From Armatimonadota bacterium (GTDB lineage: Bacteria; Armatimonadota; Armatimonadia; Armatimonadales; Armatimonadaceae), in contig JAPLCP010000079.1 of assembly GCA_026392155.1 (NCBI GenBank), positions 75,618 to 139,617 of the forward strand: a stretch of 64,000 nucleotides of DNA. The letters are read 5' to 3'. Under the pieces are notes generated by a model. The model made no database searches, was not told the DNA's origin, and worked only from the letters and a program-made list of their open reading frames with translations. This document shows positions 26,568-35,343 of this stretch, piece after piece. Positions within the stretch are counted from its first letter, which is position 1; each line of letters opens with the position of its first letter. The position numbers were made by a program, and so were the translations under genes.

Positions 26568-28172
26568 TTACATCCTGAAGACGCCGAAGCGGGTGGGAGC
26601 TTGCGGCGCGTACTGCGCGGCGGCAAGCCCTAAACCGATGGCGCGGCGGGTATGGATCGGGTCGAGAATGCCATCGTCCCAGAGGCGTGCTGTGGCGTAG
26701 TACGGGCTTCCCTCGCGCTCGTACATCGCAATGGTCTCCGCTTCTTCCTCCTGGCTCATCGCATCGCCCTTCACGGTCTTGAGCACCGCCGCCGCCTGCG
26801 GGCCACCCATCACGGAGATTCGGGCGTTCGGCCACATCCAGAGCTGGCGCGGGCCAAAGGCGCGGCCACACATCCCGTAGTTGCCTGCTCCAAACGAGCC
26901 GCCCACAATCACGGTAAACTTCGGAACTTCTGCGCAGCTCACGGCCATCACCAGTTTTGCCCCGTGCTTGGCGATTCCCTCGTGCTCGTAGCGGCTACCG
27001 ACCATAAAGCCGGTGATATTTTGCAAGAAAACCAGCGGAATATTGCGCTGACAGCAAAGCTCGATAAACTGTGCGCCTTTGAGCGCGGACTCTGAGAACA
27101 GCACGCCATTATTGGCGATAATACCGACCGGCCAGCCTTCCCAGTGCGCAAAGCCACAGACGAGGCTCTGGCCGTAGAGTGGCTTGAACTCATGGAACCT
27201 GGAGCCATCCACGAGCCGAGCGATGACTTCGCGGATCTCAAAGGGCTGGCGCAGGTCTTTGGGAAGCAGGCTGTAGAGCTCGTCTGCAGGATAGAGCGGC
27301 TCTTCGGACACTTGTGGCGGCGCGACCCGCGTCTGCGGCAGGTGCGCGACTGCATCCCGCAAGATCGCCAGGGCATCGTCCTCGGTCTCGGCGAGATAGT
27401 CTGCAACCCCCGAGAGCCGTGTGTGGACATCGCCGCCGCCCAGTGCCTCCGCGGTCACTTCCTCGCCCGTCGCGGCCTTCACCAGCGGAGGGCCTGCAAG
27501 AAAGATCGTCCCATTCCCCTTCACAATCACGGTCTGATCGCTCATCGCAGGCACATAGGCTCCTCCCGCCGTGCAGCTTCCCAGCACGGCGGCAAGCTGG
27601 GGAATTCCCAGAGCGCTCATCCGGGCCTGGTTGTAGAAAATCCGCCCGAAGTGCTCTTTATCCGGGAAGACCTCTGCCTGGAGTGGGAGATACGCGCCCC
27701 CCGAGTCCACCAAGTATAGGCACGGAAGGCGGTTCTCTTGTGCAATCTCTTGCAAGCGCAGGTGCTTCTTTACCGTCAGCGGAAAGTACGTCCCACCTTT
27801 TACCGTGGCATCGTTGGCGACAATCGCACAAGGTCGCCCGTGGATTGTCCCGATTCCCGTGACCAGCCCCGCCCCCGGAGCCTGGTCACCGTAGATTCCA
27901 TTGGCAGCCAGGGTAGAGAACTCCAGAAACGGCGCACCAGGGTCGAGTAAGGCGTCTATGCGCTCGCGCGGGAGCTTCTTCTTTCGGGCACGGTGCTTTG
28001 CCACCGACTCCGCACCACCGCCTAGACGCGCTACCGAAAGTCGCGATCTCAGCTCCGCGGCAAGCGCTCGGTTGTGCTCGGCGTTCGCCCGGCACGATGG
28101 TGCATCAGGATCCAGATTGGTATCTAATGTGTCCATGAATACATACCTCTCCTTGGTATCTAATGTGTCCAT
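26568..28172 (-). CDS. methylcrotonyl-CoA carboxylase carboxyltransferase (beta) subunit
   Basis: A 534-residue carboxyltransferase. It transfers CO2 from biotin to 3-methylcrotonyl-CoA. Landmarks are [76 protein letters not shown] and [10 protein letters not shown]. Length and these sequences match MCC beta rather than propionyl-CoA carboxylase beta. The first 24 codons contain an exact 36-bp tandem duplication, giving two in-frame ATGs (28172 and 28136), each with its own GGAGAGG. Which start is used cannot be told; the second gives the more usual N-terminus. Confidence 0.94.
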   Translation of the reverse strand: MDTLDTKERYVFMDTLDTNLDPDAPSCRANAEHNRALAAELRSRLSVARLGGGAESVAKHRARKKKLPRERIDALLDPGAPFLEFSTLAANGIYGDQAPGAGLVTGIGTIHGRPCAIVANDATVKGGTYFPLTVKKHLRLQEIAQENRLPCLYLVDSGGAYLPLQAEVFPDKEHFGRIFYNQARMSALGIPQLAAVLGSCTAGGAYVPAMSDQTVIVKGNGTIFLAGPPLVKAATGEEVTAEALGGGDVHTRLSGVADYLAETEDDALAILRDAVAHLPQTRVAPPQVSEEPLYPADELYSLLPKDLRQPFEIREVIARLVDGSRFHEFKPLYGQSLVCGFAHWEGWPVGIIANNGVLFSESALKGAQFIELCCQRNIPLVFLQNITGFMVGSRYEHEGIAKHGAKLVMAVSCAEVPKFTVIVGGSFGAGNYGMCGRAFGPRQLWMWPNARISVMGGPQAAAVLKTVKGDAMSQEEEAETIAMYEREGSPYYATARLWDDGILDPIHTRRAIGLGLAAAQYAPQAPTRFGVFRM

Positions 28173-28188
28173 GAATACATACCTCTCC
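28117..28188. repeat. exact 36-bp tandem duplication over the carboxyltransferase start
   Basis: Two identical adjacent 36-bp units (28117-28152, 28153-28188). Each unit holds, on the minus strand, GGAGAGG, 8 nt, and ATGGACACATTAGATACC, so both ribosome binding site and start codon are doubled while the frame is kept. Confidence 0.97.
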
Positions 28189-28304
28189 TCCCCAACCCTC
28201 CTCTCCCGGGCACTCGTTCCTCATTGGGAAAGGAGGGGGTAAGGGGGTGGATAAGCCCCTTTCCCAGCGAAGACTGAGCGACCGGGAGAGGGGTTGGGGA
28301 GAGG
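28183..28304. repeat. inverted pair of C/G-tract repeats filling an operon gap (R3)
   Basis: The outer arms CTCTCCTCCCCAACCCTCC and GGGAGAGGGGTTGGGGAGAG are inverted, with inner C-tract/G-tract hairpins (TGGGAAAGGAGG and CCCCTTTCCCAG). It fills nearly the whole gap between the acyl-CoA dehydrogenase stop and the carboxyltransferase start. The fold could modulate readthrough or mRNA processing in the operon. Confidence 0.78.
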
Positions 28305-28305
28305 T

Positions 28306-29991
28306 TCAAAATGGGTATCTCTCCCCCGCCAGAACCGTCGCTGCGAGCTGGCGGCGCAGGGCAATCGCATCGGTAGCGCAGCTTGGAGAAAGCTCGGCGA
28401 GAAGGCTCGTGGTGCTTGCTTGATCGGCGTGGCAGCGGGTGAGAACTTGCTGCGCCAAAGCAACTCCCGCTGTCTGAGACTCGTGCAGATAGAGAGCGGT
28501 GCAGAGCCTTGCGGTTTCCTGCACCACGCCTTTGAGCTTCCGGATTCGGAGCGCCATGCTCTCGTGGCAGTAGGCGGAAGAAATAATATCCGAGACGGCT
28601 CCTAGTGCTTCTTGTTCCTCAGCCAAGCTCGCTCCAAAGTGCTCGGTCAGCAGGTGGAGCAAGCGCAGGCCAGAGCGTTTCAGAGTGCAGTTCGTGGCTT
28701 GGGCTTCGAGGCTCAGGCGGCCTTGTTTGGCACGGCGCAGGAGCGTGTTGATGATAATGGGCCGGACGATCTCATTGGCACCTTCCCCAATTCGCAAGAG
28801 GCGCTGGTCGCGCCAGGCACGCGCCACGGGGAACTCCTCAGTGTAGCCGTAGCCGCCGTGGATCTGAATGGCCTCATCGGTGGCCCAGGAATAGAGCTCG
28901 CTGCCGATCACTTTGACAATGCTACACTCAATGGCATACTCCTCGGCGGCGTGGTGGTAGTGCTTGGCGGCATCGTCGGCGGTGGCATCAATTCCCTCAA
29001 ACACCGAGTCCAGCTCCCCTGCCAGCCGATAGACCGCCGATTCGAGGGCGAAGAGGCGAGCACATATTGAGCCGAGCTTGGCCTGGATCATCCCGAAGCT
29101 ACCGATGCTACGGTTGAACTGCTTGCGCTGGTTGGCATAGGCCGCGCAGACCGCCAGGGTCTCTTTGATTCCTCCGACGGCCCCGGCCTCTAGCTTGAAA
29201 CGTCCCATATTGAGCGCACAGAACGCGGCATAGTGGCCTTTTCCGACGTCGCCGACGAGGTTTTCGTAGGGAACTTGGACGTTCTCCAGGATCACCTGGC
29301 GCGTGGATGTCCCCTTCATGCCCAGCTTGTGCTCTTCTTTCCCAAAGCTCACTCCGGGCGTGTCGCGCTCGACCATAAAGCACGAAAACTTGTCGCCGTC
29401 CACCTTGGCAAAGACCGAGAAGAGCTGCGCAAATGCCGTGTTGGTGATCCACATCTTGGTGCCGTTCAGTGTCCAGTGCTTTCCATCCTCGGAGAGCTGG
29501 GCGCGCGTCTGAGCGCCAAGTGCATCGGAGCCGGAGCCTGTCTCGGAGAGGGCAAAGGAGCCGATCCACTCCCCACTGGCGAGCTTGGGGAGATACTTAC
29601 TCTTGAGTGCATGGCTCCCAAAGAACATCAGCGGTAGCGTGGCGATCACCGTGTGCGCCTCATGGGAGAGCGCAAACGACTGCTGCCAGTTGAGCTTCTC
29701 GGCGATCAAGGCTCCCGTGCGGTTGTCCAAGCCAAAGCCGCCGTAGGCTTCGGGCACTTCCGCACCGAGAAGCCCGGCTTCTCCGGCCTTGTGCATCAGA
29801 GTCGCCATGAGGTCTAGATCATGGGCTTCGATTCGCTCGACATGCGGCAGGACTTCTTTCTTCAGAAAATCCTCAGCGGAGCGGCCCATCAGCCGGGCCT
29901 CTGCGGTAAAGTCTTCGGGGCTAAAAACACTCTCAGGGGGAGCATCGTTTACGAGAAACGCGCCGCCCGGCAGCGGTGCCAGGTTACTCAT
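28306..29991 (-). CDS. acyl-CoA dehydrogenase, long VLCAD-like type
   Basis: A 561-residue flavoenzyme that oxidises acyl-CoA to enoyl-CoA and passes electrons to ETF. The FAD/substrate motifs GSFALSETGSGSDALGAQTR, WITNTAFAQLFSVFAKVDGD, QIHGGYGYTEEFPVARAWRD and RIGEGANEIVRPII are present; the Glu of GEGANE is the likely catalytic base. About 170 extra C-terminal residues follow the usual 380-residue core, as in VLCAD/ACAD9-type enzymes. The operon context suggests isovaleryl-CoA as a substrate, yet isovaleryl-CoA dehydrogenases are normally short, so this is an inference. It overlaps the Fe-S oxidoreductase gene by 8 bp. Confidence 0.92.
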   Translation of the reverse strand: MSNLAPLPGGAFLVNDAPPESVFSPEDFTAEARLMGRSAEDFLKKEVLPHVERIEAHDLDLMATLMHKAGEAGLLGAEVPEAYGGFGLDNRTGALIAEKLNWQQSFALSHEAHTVIATLPLMFFGSHALKSKYLPKLASGEWIGSFALSETGSGSDALGAQTRAQLSEDGKHWTLNGTKMWITNTAFAQLFSVFAKVDGDKFSCFMVERDTPGVSFGKEEHKLGMKGTSTRQVILENVQVPYENLVGDVGKGHYAAFCALNMGRFKLEAGAVGGIKETLAVCAAYANQRKQFNRSIGSFGMIQAKLGSICARLFALESAVYRLAGELDSVFEGIDATADDAAKHYHHAAEEYAIECSIVKVIGSELYSWATDEAIQIHGGYGYTEEFPVARAWRDQRLLRIGEGANEIVRPIIINTLLRRAKQGRLSLEAQATNCTLKRSGLRLLHLLTEHFGASLAEEQEALGAVSDIISSAYCHESMALRIRKLKGVVQETARLCTALYLHESQTAGVALAQQVLTRCHADQASTTSLLAELSPSCATDAIALRRQLAATVLAGERYPF

Positions 29992-31966
29992 TTTTCACTT
30001 CCTTTTTCTTCTGGGCGCGGACGAGAAGCTCCGCAATATCCACGATCTCAGGCGTACTTTCTTGCGAGGCGGCGACAGCAGCCACGGAGTCACCGACCAT
30101 GACTTTACAGAACGGGCAGCCCACGGCAATCGTCTCCGCACCCGTTGCGATCAGCTCATCGGCACGGTTTCGTCCGGGACGCTGACTCGGTGGCTCTTCC
30201 ATCCACATCCTGCCGCCGCCGGCACCGCAGCAGAACGTCTTGTCTTTGTTGCGCTCCGGCTCTAGCATCGGCAACTTCAGTGCCGCACGGAGGGTCTTAC
30301 GCGGCGCTTCGGTCTCACCGTTCACCCGCGCCAGAAAACACGGGTCGTGGTAGGTGACAGAAGTGTCTAAGGGACTGTCTAGTTTCAGGCGACCACTCTC
30401 TAAGAGCTCCGCGAGAAGCTGCGTGTGGTGCAGGACATCGTAGTGGCCGCCGAGCTGCCCGTACTCGTTCTTGAGCGTGTGTAGGCAGTGGGGACACTGG
30501 GTGACGATGCGCTTGGCCTTGACTGCCTCCAGCGTCGCGATATTGGTTTCCGCGAGCTGCTGGAAGAGAAACTCATCCCCGATACGCCGGGCGGCATCCC
30601 CCGTGCAGCGCTCTTTGGGGCCAAGAACCGTGAACTTTACGCCTGCCGACGAAAGAAGCTCGGCGATGGCCTGGACGGTTTTCTGGGCGCGTGGCTCAAA
30701 TGCCCCAGAGCAACCCACCCAGAAAAGCACCTCGCGCTCGTCATCGAGGGTTGCTTTGGTCACTGGCGGCTCTATATTTTTCGCCCAGTCCAAGCGCTGA
30801 GAGTTGGGAAGTCCCCACGGGTTCTCTTTGCTCCCCAGCTGGCGCAGCATGGTCGCTCCCGAGCCACTGAGCCGTCCCTCAGCAACCCGGTGGCGACGAA
30901 CCCCGTCAATCAGATCAACGTGGCGAATCAGCGACGGGCACTCATTCACGCAGGCATGGCAGTTCGTGCAGGCCCAGAGCGTCTCATCGGTCAGAAAGTC
31001 TAGCGGCACGGACTCTTTGCCATCTAAGTGGCGGCGAATGTCCAGCACAATGGCTTTTGGGTTTAGCTCCTTGCCAACCGCATGCGCGGGGCAGACATCG
31101 GTGCAGCGCCCGCACTCCATGCAGCCGTCTAGGCTAAGCCGCTGCCAGAAGTCTAGGTCCGCCAGCTCCGTGAGCCCAATCTTGCCCGTTTCCTCAACAT
31201 CATCGAGGGCAATCGGCTCCAGCACTCCCATCGGGCGCTCGGGCTGAAGCGCGACACTTGCGGGAATGGTAAAGAGATGGAAGCGCCGACCATAGGGTAG
31301 CAGCGCGATCACGGCCAGCACCAGCAGCACGTGCACCCACCAGATCAGCATGTAGCTCATTGGGACTGTCTTTGCCACCGCAAGGCCCACGGGCGTAAAG
31401 CCCGCAAATGCCAGCCGCGCAGGGTCGGCGGCAATTCCCGCGCCTTCCAGCAAGAACCCCGTAACCGTCGCCACCAGACAGAGCGCCAGAAACCCCGAGT
31501 CGTAGGGTGAGTTCCCCAGACTCTCAGGCTTGGTGACTAAGCGCCGCCAGAGTGCCACACACAGCGCGATCAGCAGACCGAGGCCAAAGATATCCAGTGC
31601 GGCCTTGACGATGAGATAAAACTTCCCTTTGTAGAACCAGTGCTCCCCAAAGATCAGCGCCCCGTAGTGCTCAATGGCGACGATCACCGTGCCGATAAAG
31701 AGCGCGAGAAAGCCGTAGAAAATCCCCGCGTGCATCCCGCCCGCCAGCTTTCGGCGGCGAACACGCCGCTGCGCCAGGGATTGGTCGAGGACACTGCGTA
31801 GCCGACCGGGCCAGTTCTTGACCGGCGGCAGAGGTTTTCCCCCGCGCCATACGGGCAAGCGCCGCCAGATGCCGTAGAAGCAAATAGCCATCGCGAGCAC
31901 TGCCAGCAGGTAGAACACCACCTGCTGTGGCCCAGAGATATGAAAGAGAATTGTTCGTGTCGGCAT
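29984..31966 (-). CDS. membrane Fe-S oxidoreductase, FadF/EMO-like ETF:quinone oxidoreductase
   Basis: A 660-residue protein with an N-terminal integral-membrane cytochrome-b-like domain (about six helices, residues 10-250), then two 4Fe-4S ferredoxin motifs (CMECGRCTDVCPAH, CTNCHACVNECPS) and two CCG heterodisulfide-reductase domains (YHDPCFLARVN, CCGAGGGRMW). Such proteins sit next to acyl-CoA dehydrogenases and are thought to take electrons from reduced ETF to menaquinone. No etfAB is in the window. It is the first gene of the operon; an extended -10 lies about 95 bp upstream, with a possible 17-codon leader ORF in between. Confidence 0.88.
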   Translation of the reverse strand: MPTRTILFHISGPQQVVFYLLAVLAMAICFYGIWRRLPVWRGGKPLPPVKNWPGRLRSVLDQSLAQRRVRRRKLAGGMHAGIFYGFLALFIGTVIVAIEHYGALIFGEHWFYKGKFYLIVKAALDIFGLGLLIALCVALWRRLVTKPESLGNSPYDSGFLALCLVATVTGFLLEGAGIAADPARLAFAGFTPVGLAVAKTVPMSYMLIWWVHVLLVLAVIALLPYGRRFHLFTIPASVALQPERPMGVLEPIALDDVEETGKIGLTELADLDFWQRLSLDGCMECGRCTDVCPAHAVGKELNPKAIVLDIRRHLDGKESVPLDFLTDETLWACTNCHACVNECPSLIRHVDLIDGVRRHRVAEGRLSGSGATMLRQLGSKENPWGLPNSQRLDWAKNIEPPVTKATLDDEREVLFWVGCSGAFEPRAQKTVQAIAELLSSAGVKFTVLGPKERCTGDAARRIGDEFLFQQLAETNIATLEAVKAKRIVTQCPHCLHTLKNEYGQLGGHYDVLHHTQLLAELLESGRLKLDSPLDTSVTYHDPCFLARVNGETEAPRKTLRAALKLPMLEPERNKDKTFCCGAGGGRMWMEEPPSQRPGRNRADELIATGAETIAVGCPFCKVMVGDSVAAVAASQESTPEIVDIAELLVRAQKKKEVKNE

Positions 31967-31987
31967 CCTTGCTGACTTTCCAGGCCC

Positions 31988-32041
31988 CTAAAGTTTCGCG
32001 ATCAGCTCGGGGACGCGCTTTATGGGCGCAAGGGCATTCAT
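31988..32041 (-). other. possible 17-codon leader ORF upstream of the leucine operon
   Basis: Between the extended -10 and the first operon gene the minus strand holds ATG AAT GCC CTT ... AAA CTT TAG (MNALAPIKRVPELIAKL). Three of 17 codons are Leu. It ends 21 nt before the oxidoreductase ATG. There is no strong ribosome binding site, so this may be chance. Confidence 0.25.
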
Positions 32042-32059
32042 CTATGATTTTTCCATTAG

Positions 32060-32068
32060 ATTATAGCA
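32060..32068 (-). promoter_or_regulatory. extended -10 promoter TGCTATAAT for the leucine operon
   Basis: TGCTATAAT on the minus strand matches the extended -10 consensus exactly. It lies in the 174-bp gap ahead of the first operon gene and would give a leader of about 85 nt, unlike the leaderless genes. Confidence 0.6.
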
Positions 32069-32140
32069 TATCGTGCTCCATACCATGTTTCAGCGGGGCC
32101 GAGTTTGTGGCCTACCAGACCAAAAAATAGCCATCGCCCG

Positions 32141-32602
32141 TTAGTGCAACTCGATACGTCGCTGAACTTCCTGGAGGATTTCTTCGGCCTGTTCGGGGGG
32201 AACAACGAGAGTCAGGCGGAGGAACGCTTTTTTGCGCGTCACCCGGAGCCAGGTGTAGGTGTAGTTACGCTCAAGACGAACCCGCTTGATCTCGTCCCAA
32301 GCGAGCTTGACAGTGCCTGTCCCCCGGAAGTTTTGGTACGTTAAACCTTGCTCACTGAGGGTCAGGTACTGGGTGCCCTTTCGGTAGAGCCCGACACAAA
32401 CAATCACCAGGCAGCTACTGAAGACACTCATCAAAGAGGCGATGGGTTTCCCCGTCTCCAGCTTCCAAATCACAATCGCAAGAGTCGCATTGAGGAGTAG
32501 AGCAATGAAGTTTGCCCAGAGCGCAAAGCGAGGTTGTTTACGTTGCTGAGGATTCAGGCGCACCACGTAGACCTTCTCAGGAGACTGTTGTGTTTGTTGC
32601 AT
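32141..32602 (-). CDS. small membrane protein with PH-like C-terminal domain
   Basis: A 153-residue protein. Two hydrophobic segments (ALWANFIALLLNATLAIVIW and LMSVFSSCLVIVCVGLYR) form a hairpin, followed by a beta-rich domain (YLTLSEQGLTYQNFRGTGTV, KLAWDEIKRVRLERNYT) that resembles bacterial PH-like domains. ATG 32602 (MQQTQQSPEKVYVVRL) is the sensible start; the ORF-track start is inside kdsA on the other strand. It is divergent from kdsA with only 19 bp between starts. Function unknown. Confidence 0.68.
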   Translation of the reverse strand: MQQTQQSPEKVYVVRLNPQQRKQPRFALWANFIALLLNATLAIVIWKLETGKPIASLMSVFSSCLVIVCVGLYRKGTQYLTLSEQGLTYQNFRGTGTVKLAWDEIKRVRLERNYTYTWLRVTRKKAFLRLTLVVPPEQAEEILQEVQRRIELH

Positions 32603-32606
32603 CGGG

Positions 32607-32612
32607 TAGACT
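32607..32612 (+). promoter_or_regulatory. -10 hexamer TAGACT before kdsA
   Basis: GGGTAGACT followed by 9 nt and the kdsA ATG. The spacing allows at most a 2-3 nt leader. Confidence 0.5.
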
Positions 32613-32621
32613 GACACCACG

Positions 32622-33455
32622 ATGACCCGAAAAGTTGCGATTTCTGAGTCTGTTTCTTCCGTCATGATTGGCGGCGGACTTCCCTTTGCCCTGATTGCGG
32701 GGCCGTGTGTGATCGAGAGTGAGAGCCTCTGCCGCGAGATTGCGCAGAGCGTGAAGGCGACTTGCGAGGCGCTGGGGATTGCTTTTGTGTTTAAGGCAAG
32801 CTTCGACAAGGCAAACCGGACATCGGGGGCGGCGTTTCGTGGCCAAGGCCCCGTGCGTGGCCTGGAGATTCTGGCGGGGATTCGCCAGGACTTTGGAATG
32901 CCAGTGCTCACCGATGTCCACGAGCCCGCCCACTGCACGCTCGCCGCCGAGTACGTGGATATTCTCCAGATTCCCGCATTTCTCTCCCGCCAGACGGATT
33001 TATTGGTTGCTGCTGGGGAAACGGGCAAGGCGATCAATGTGAAAAAAGGCCAGTTTATGGCCCCACTAGACATTGTCAATGCCGTGAAAAAGATCGAGGC
33101 GACGGGCAACGAGCGGATTTTAGTCTGTGAGCGTGGGGTCAGCTTTGGCTACAACAACCTCATCGTGGACTTTCGGAGTCTGCCGCAGATGGCGGCAGCG
33201 ACCCACTGCCCGGTTGTCTTTGATGCCACACACTCGGTGCAGCAGCCCGGCGGCCTCGGGACAGCGTCGGGGGGGACGCGGGAGTTCGTGCCACACCTCG
33301 CCCGCGCGGCCGCTGCGGTTGGGGTGGATGCGTTCTTTCTGGAAGTCCACCCGGAGCCCGAAAAAGCCCTCTCCGACGCCGCAACCATGCTCCCCCTCGC
33401 CGACCTGCCTGCCCTCCTTAAAACGCTTCAGGCAATTGCTCAAGCGGCGCAGTAA
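32622..33455 (+). CDS. kdsA: 3-deoxy-8-phosphooctulonate synthase
   Basis: A 277-residue TIM-barrel enzyme that condenses PEP and arabinose-5-phosphate to Kdo-8-phosphate. Motifs: LIAGPCVIESESL, FKASFDKANRTSGAAFRGQG, LTDVHEPAHC, QIPAFLSRQTDLLVAAGETG, FDATHSVQQPGG and HPEPEKALSDAATML. The Cys of AGPCVIES (Asn in E. coli) marks it as a metal-dependent KDO8P synthase by family knowledge. Its 3' end overlaps the convergent Nudix gene by 38 bp. It supplies the precursor used by KdsB. Confidence 0.96.
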   Translation: MTRKVAISESVSSVMIGGGLPFALIAGPCVIESESLCREIAQSVKATCEALGIAFVFKASFDKANRTSGAAFRGQGPVRGLEILAGIRQDFGMPVLTDVHEPAHCTLAAEYVDILQIPAFLSRQTDLLVAAGETGKAINVKKGQFMAPLDIVNAVKKIEATGNERILVCERGVSFGYNNLIVDFRSLPQMAAATHCPVVFDATHSVQQPGGLGTASGGTREFVPHLARAAAAVGVDAFFLEVHPEPEKALSDAATMLPLADLPALLKTLQAIAQAAQ

Positions 33456-33945
33456 ACGAAGAGAGCGCCATACCGGAGGGGAGTAGGTTCTCCCGTGCGG
33501 TGACGGCCTCCTCGAACACGGCAGCGAGGAGGTCGTCCCAGTGATAGTAGAGCCCGTCAATGTCTTCTAGGTTGGCCAGGAGCCGACCGTGCGACTCACT
33601 GCCTTCGGGAAGTTCTGAGAGCCCCTGCACATCCGCGATAAAAGTCGGGGCGTGGCGGATCGCGCCGGTCTGAGTGTCGGTGAGGACAAAGTAGCCCAGG
33701 CAGACCACACGTCCCAGAGTCACGCCCGCTTCTTCAAACGCCTCCCGACGAGCCGCCGCCTCGGGTGTCTCGCCGGGCTCTAGGTGCCCACTGGGAATGC
33801 ACCAGCCGCGCCCGGGAATCTCCGCCAGCACGACCTTGTCGCCATAGAAGGGAAACACCAGCGCCGCCGGAGTCGGAAAGCCCACGGACTCGCCGCGCAC
33901 AAAAGTCGCCTGATCGTTGCGCCACTGCGTCTTGGGAAAGCTCAC
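33418..33945 (-). CDS. Nudix hydrolase
   Basis: A 175-residue protein with a complete Nudix box, GHLEPGETPEAAARREAFEE followed by AGV. It hydrolyses a nucleoside diphosphate linked to another moiety; the substrate is unknown. It starts at GTG, which overlaps the stop of the PhyH gene (GTGA), so translation is coupled. The C-terminus overlaps kdsA tail to tail. Confidence 0.9.
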   Translation of the reverse strand: MSFPKTQWRNDQATFVRGESVGFPTPAALVFPFYGDKVVLAEIPGRGWCIPSGHLEPGETPEAAARREAFEEAGVTLGRVVCLGYFVLTDTQTGAIRHAPTFIADVQGLSELPEGSESHGRLLANLEDIDGLYYHWDDLLAAVFEEAVTARENLLPSGMALSSFTAPLEQLPEAF

Positions 33946-34700
33946 TCTACCCCACCCGCACGGCCACGGTAGCGGGCGTTGGGGCCTTCGAGCATTCGTC
34001 TTGCTTCGTCGGTGAGGTCGGGGTGGGCGTGGGGGTCATAGCTGTGGACTCCCCAGGCGCTCTGGTGGGTGTGGTACTTCATAAAGAGCGTCCGGCGCTG
34101 GTTTTCACTGTTCCAAGGAAGCGTTCCGTGGGTCAGTGCCTCGGTGAAGATCACGGCATCGCCTGCCTCGCACGGCACGGGCCGCACGACCTCGGCGAGG
34201 CCATCGGCCATATTGGCCCACTCTCTGGGCAGCCTGTAGTTGGCTTTATGGCTCCCCGGGACGCACGCAAAGCCGCCATCGCCGGGGTTGCAGTCTTTGA
34301 GGGCGTAGGCCACGACCGTGAGGCCATTGTGCATCCGTCCCTCGGAGAAGCGATAGAACTGCCCGGCGTCAAACGGGGTTCCCCCACCGTGCAACGTCGC
34401 GCCAATGGGGCCGAGGCCCGGTTTGAGGATCACATCGAGGTAGTCGTGGTCGAGGCGCGGGTGTGGGCCGATGAGCTCGGAAAGATAGGGCAGCAGTGCG
34501 GGGTTGGCGATCACGGCGCGGGTCTGGGTTCCCCACTCCAGGCAGGCCCCGAACCGGTGGCTGGTCTTCTCGGTTGCCTCTTCGGCGATTAGCTTCTCGT
34601 CCACTAGGGCATTGAGTGCCGCTACTTGCTCAGGGTTTAGAGCTTGCTTGACCACAAGATAGCCCCAGAGATCAAAAAAGTATTTTTCTTGCTCCGTCAT
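33942..34700 (-). CDS. phytanoyl-CoA dioxygenase (PhyH) family protein
   Basis: A 252-residue Fe(II)/2-oxoglutarate-dependent oxygenase-like protein. Family features: YFFDLWGYLVVKQALNPEQV at the start, DGGFACVPGSHKANYRLP, and GDAVIFTEALTHGTLPWNSE with the distal His and RRTLFMKYHT with the 2-oxoglutarate Arg. The proximal ligands may be in MHNGLTVVAYALKD, but this is less clear. Substrate unknown. The ATG is 6 nt after a TACAAT hexamer. It is co-transcribed with the Nudix gene. Confidence 0.87.
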   Translation of the reverse strand: MTEQEKYFFDLWGYLVVKQALNPEQVAALNALVDEKLIAEEATEKTSHRFGACLEWGTQTRAVIANPALLPYLSELIGPHPRLDHDYLDVILKPGLGPIGATLHGGGTPFDAGQFYRFSEGRMHNGLTVVAYALKDCNPGDGGFACVPGSHKANYRLPREWANMADGLAEVVRPVPCEAGDAVIFTEALTHGTLPWNSENQRRTLFMKYHTHQSAWGVHSYDPHAHPDLTDEARRMLEGPNARYRGRAGGVE

Positions 34701-34706
34701 AGCCCT

Positions 34707-34712
34707 ATTGTA
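34707..34712 (-). promoter_or_regulatory. -10 hexamer TACAAT before PhyH gene, leaderless type
   Basis: On the minus strand AGGTACAAT is followed by 6 nt and the ATG at 34700. Confidence 0.6.
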
Positions 34713-34737
34713 CCTGCGTCGAGTTCATCACATTAGG

Positions 34738-34743
34738 TATCAT
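34738..34743 (+). promoter_or_regulatory. -10 hexamer TATCAT before outer-membrane-like gene, leaderless type
   Basis: AGGTATCAT, 6 nt, ATG at 34750. The divergent PhyH -10 lies 25 bp to the left. Confidence 0.6.
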
Positions 34744-34749
34744 GGGGTT

Positions 34750-35301
34750 ATGCAACGCTTTCTTCTGACTGTCTTTCTTTCTGCCATCGTGCTTCCGGCC
34801 TATGCCCAGAGCACACCGGTTCCTCGCTTCAGTGCCAGCGCAGGCTCGTACTTGCCTAAAGGCTCGACCGATGACCGTCACTCCCAGACTCTCTTTACCT
34901 ACCAGCCCCGCTTAAAGTCTGGCCCCCTCCCGATCAATACCGCTGTCTACTTAGAGACAAACCGGCACAAAACTGTCGTGGGGACGACGACCCGAGTCTC
35001 CGTGATGGAGGGAGTCGGCCTGATGCAGCGCTTTAATGTCCTGTCCACCGCCCCCAAGGCTCTCTACCAGTTTGGCGGCGTGGGCCTTTACCAACGACGT
35101 ATCTCCACAACAACTGTCACAGGCACGGGCTCCACGGCGGTCACCACGGCGACCCATATTCGGGGAGTCTCTCCGGGAGCCAAGCTGGGTGTGGGCTACC
35201 AAAAAGACGAAATGTTCGTCGAGGTAGACTACACGCTTGTGGGGCGTATCAAGGGCAGCTCTCCCAGCGGTCTTGGCCTGCGGATCGGCCTTCGCCTCTA
35301 G
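34750..35301 (+). CDS. secreted beta-barrel-like protein
   Basis: A 183-residue protein with a clear signal peptide MQRFLLTVFLSAIVLPAYAQ, probably cut after AQS. The mature part has alternating strands and ends in aromatic/hydrophobic residues: FVEVDYTLVGRIKGSSPSGL then GLRIGLRL, as in small outer-membrane barrels. I do not recognise the family. ATG 34750 was chosen because it begins the signal peptide and lies 6 nt after a leaderless-type -10; the ORF track starts 42 bp earlier. Confidence 0.75.
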   Translation: MQRFLLTVFLSAIVLPAYAQSTPVPRFSASAGSYLPKGSTDDRHSQTLFTYQPRLKSGPLPINTAVYLETNRHKTVVGTTTRVSVMEGVGLMQRFNVLSTAPKALYQFGGVGLYQRRISTTTVTGTGSTAVTTATHIRGVSPGAKLGVGYQKDEMFVEVDYTLVGRIKGSSPSGLGLRIGLRL

Positions 35302-35328
35302 CATCCGACGGTTCTTGGCACAACGGGC

Positions 35329-35334
35329 TATAAT
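35329..35334 (+). promoter_or_regulatory. -10 hexamer TATAAT before membrane protein gene
   Basis: GGCTATAAT followed by 9 nt and ATG 35344. At most 2-3 nt of leader. Confidence 0.5.
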
Positions 35335-35343
35335 GAAGGCCAC

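Noticed and set aside
32105-32344. 79-residue plus-strand ORF
   Set aside because: Shadow of the small PH-like membrane protein gene on the other strand.
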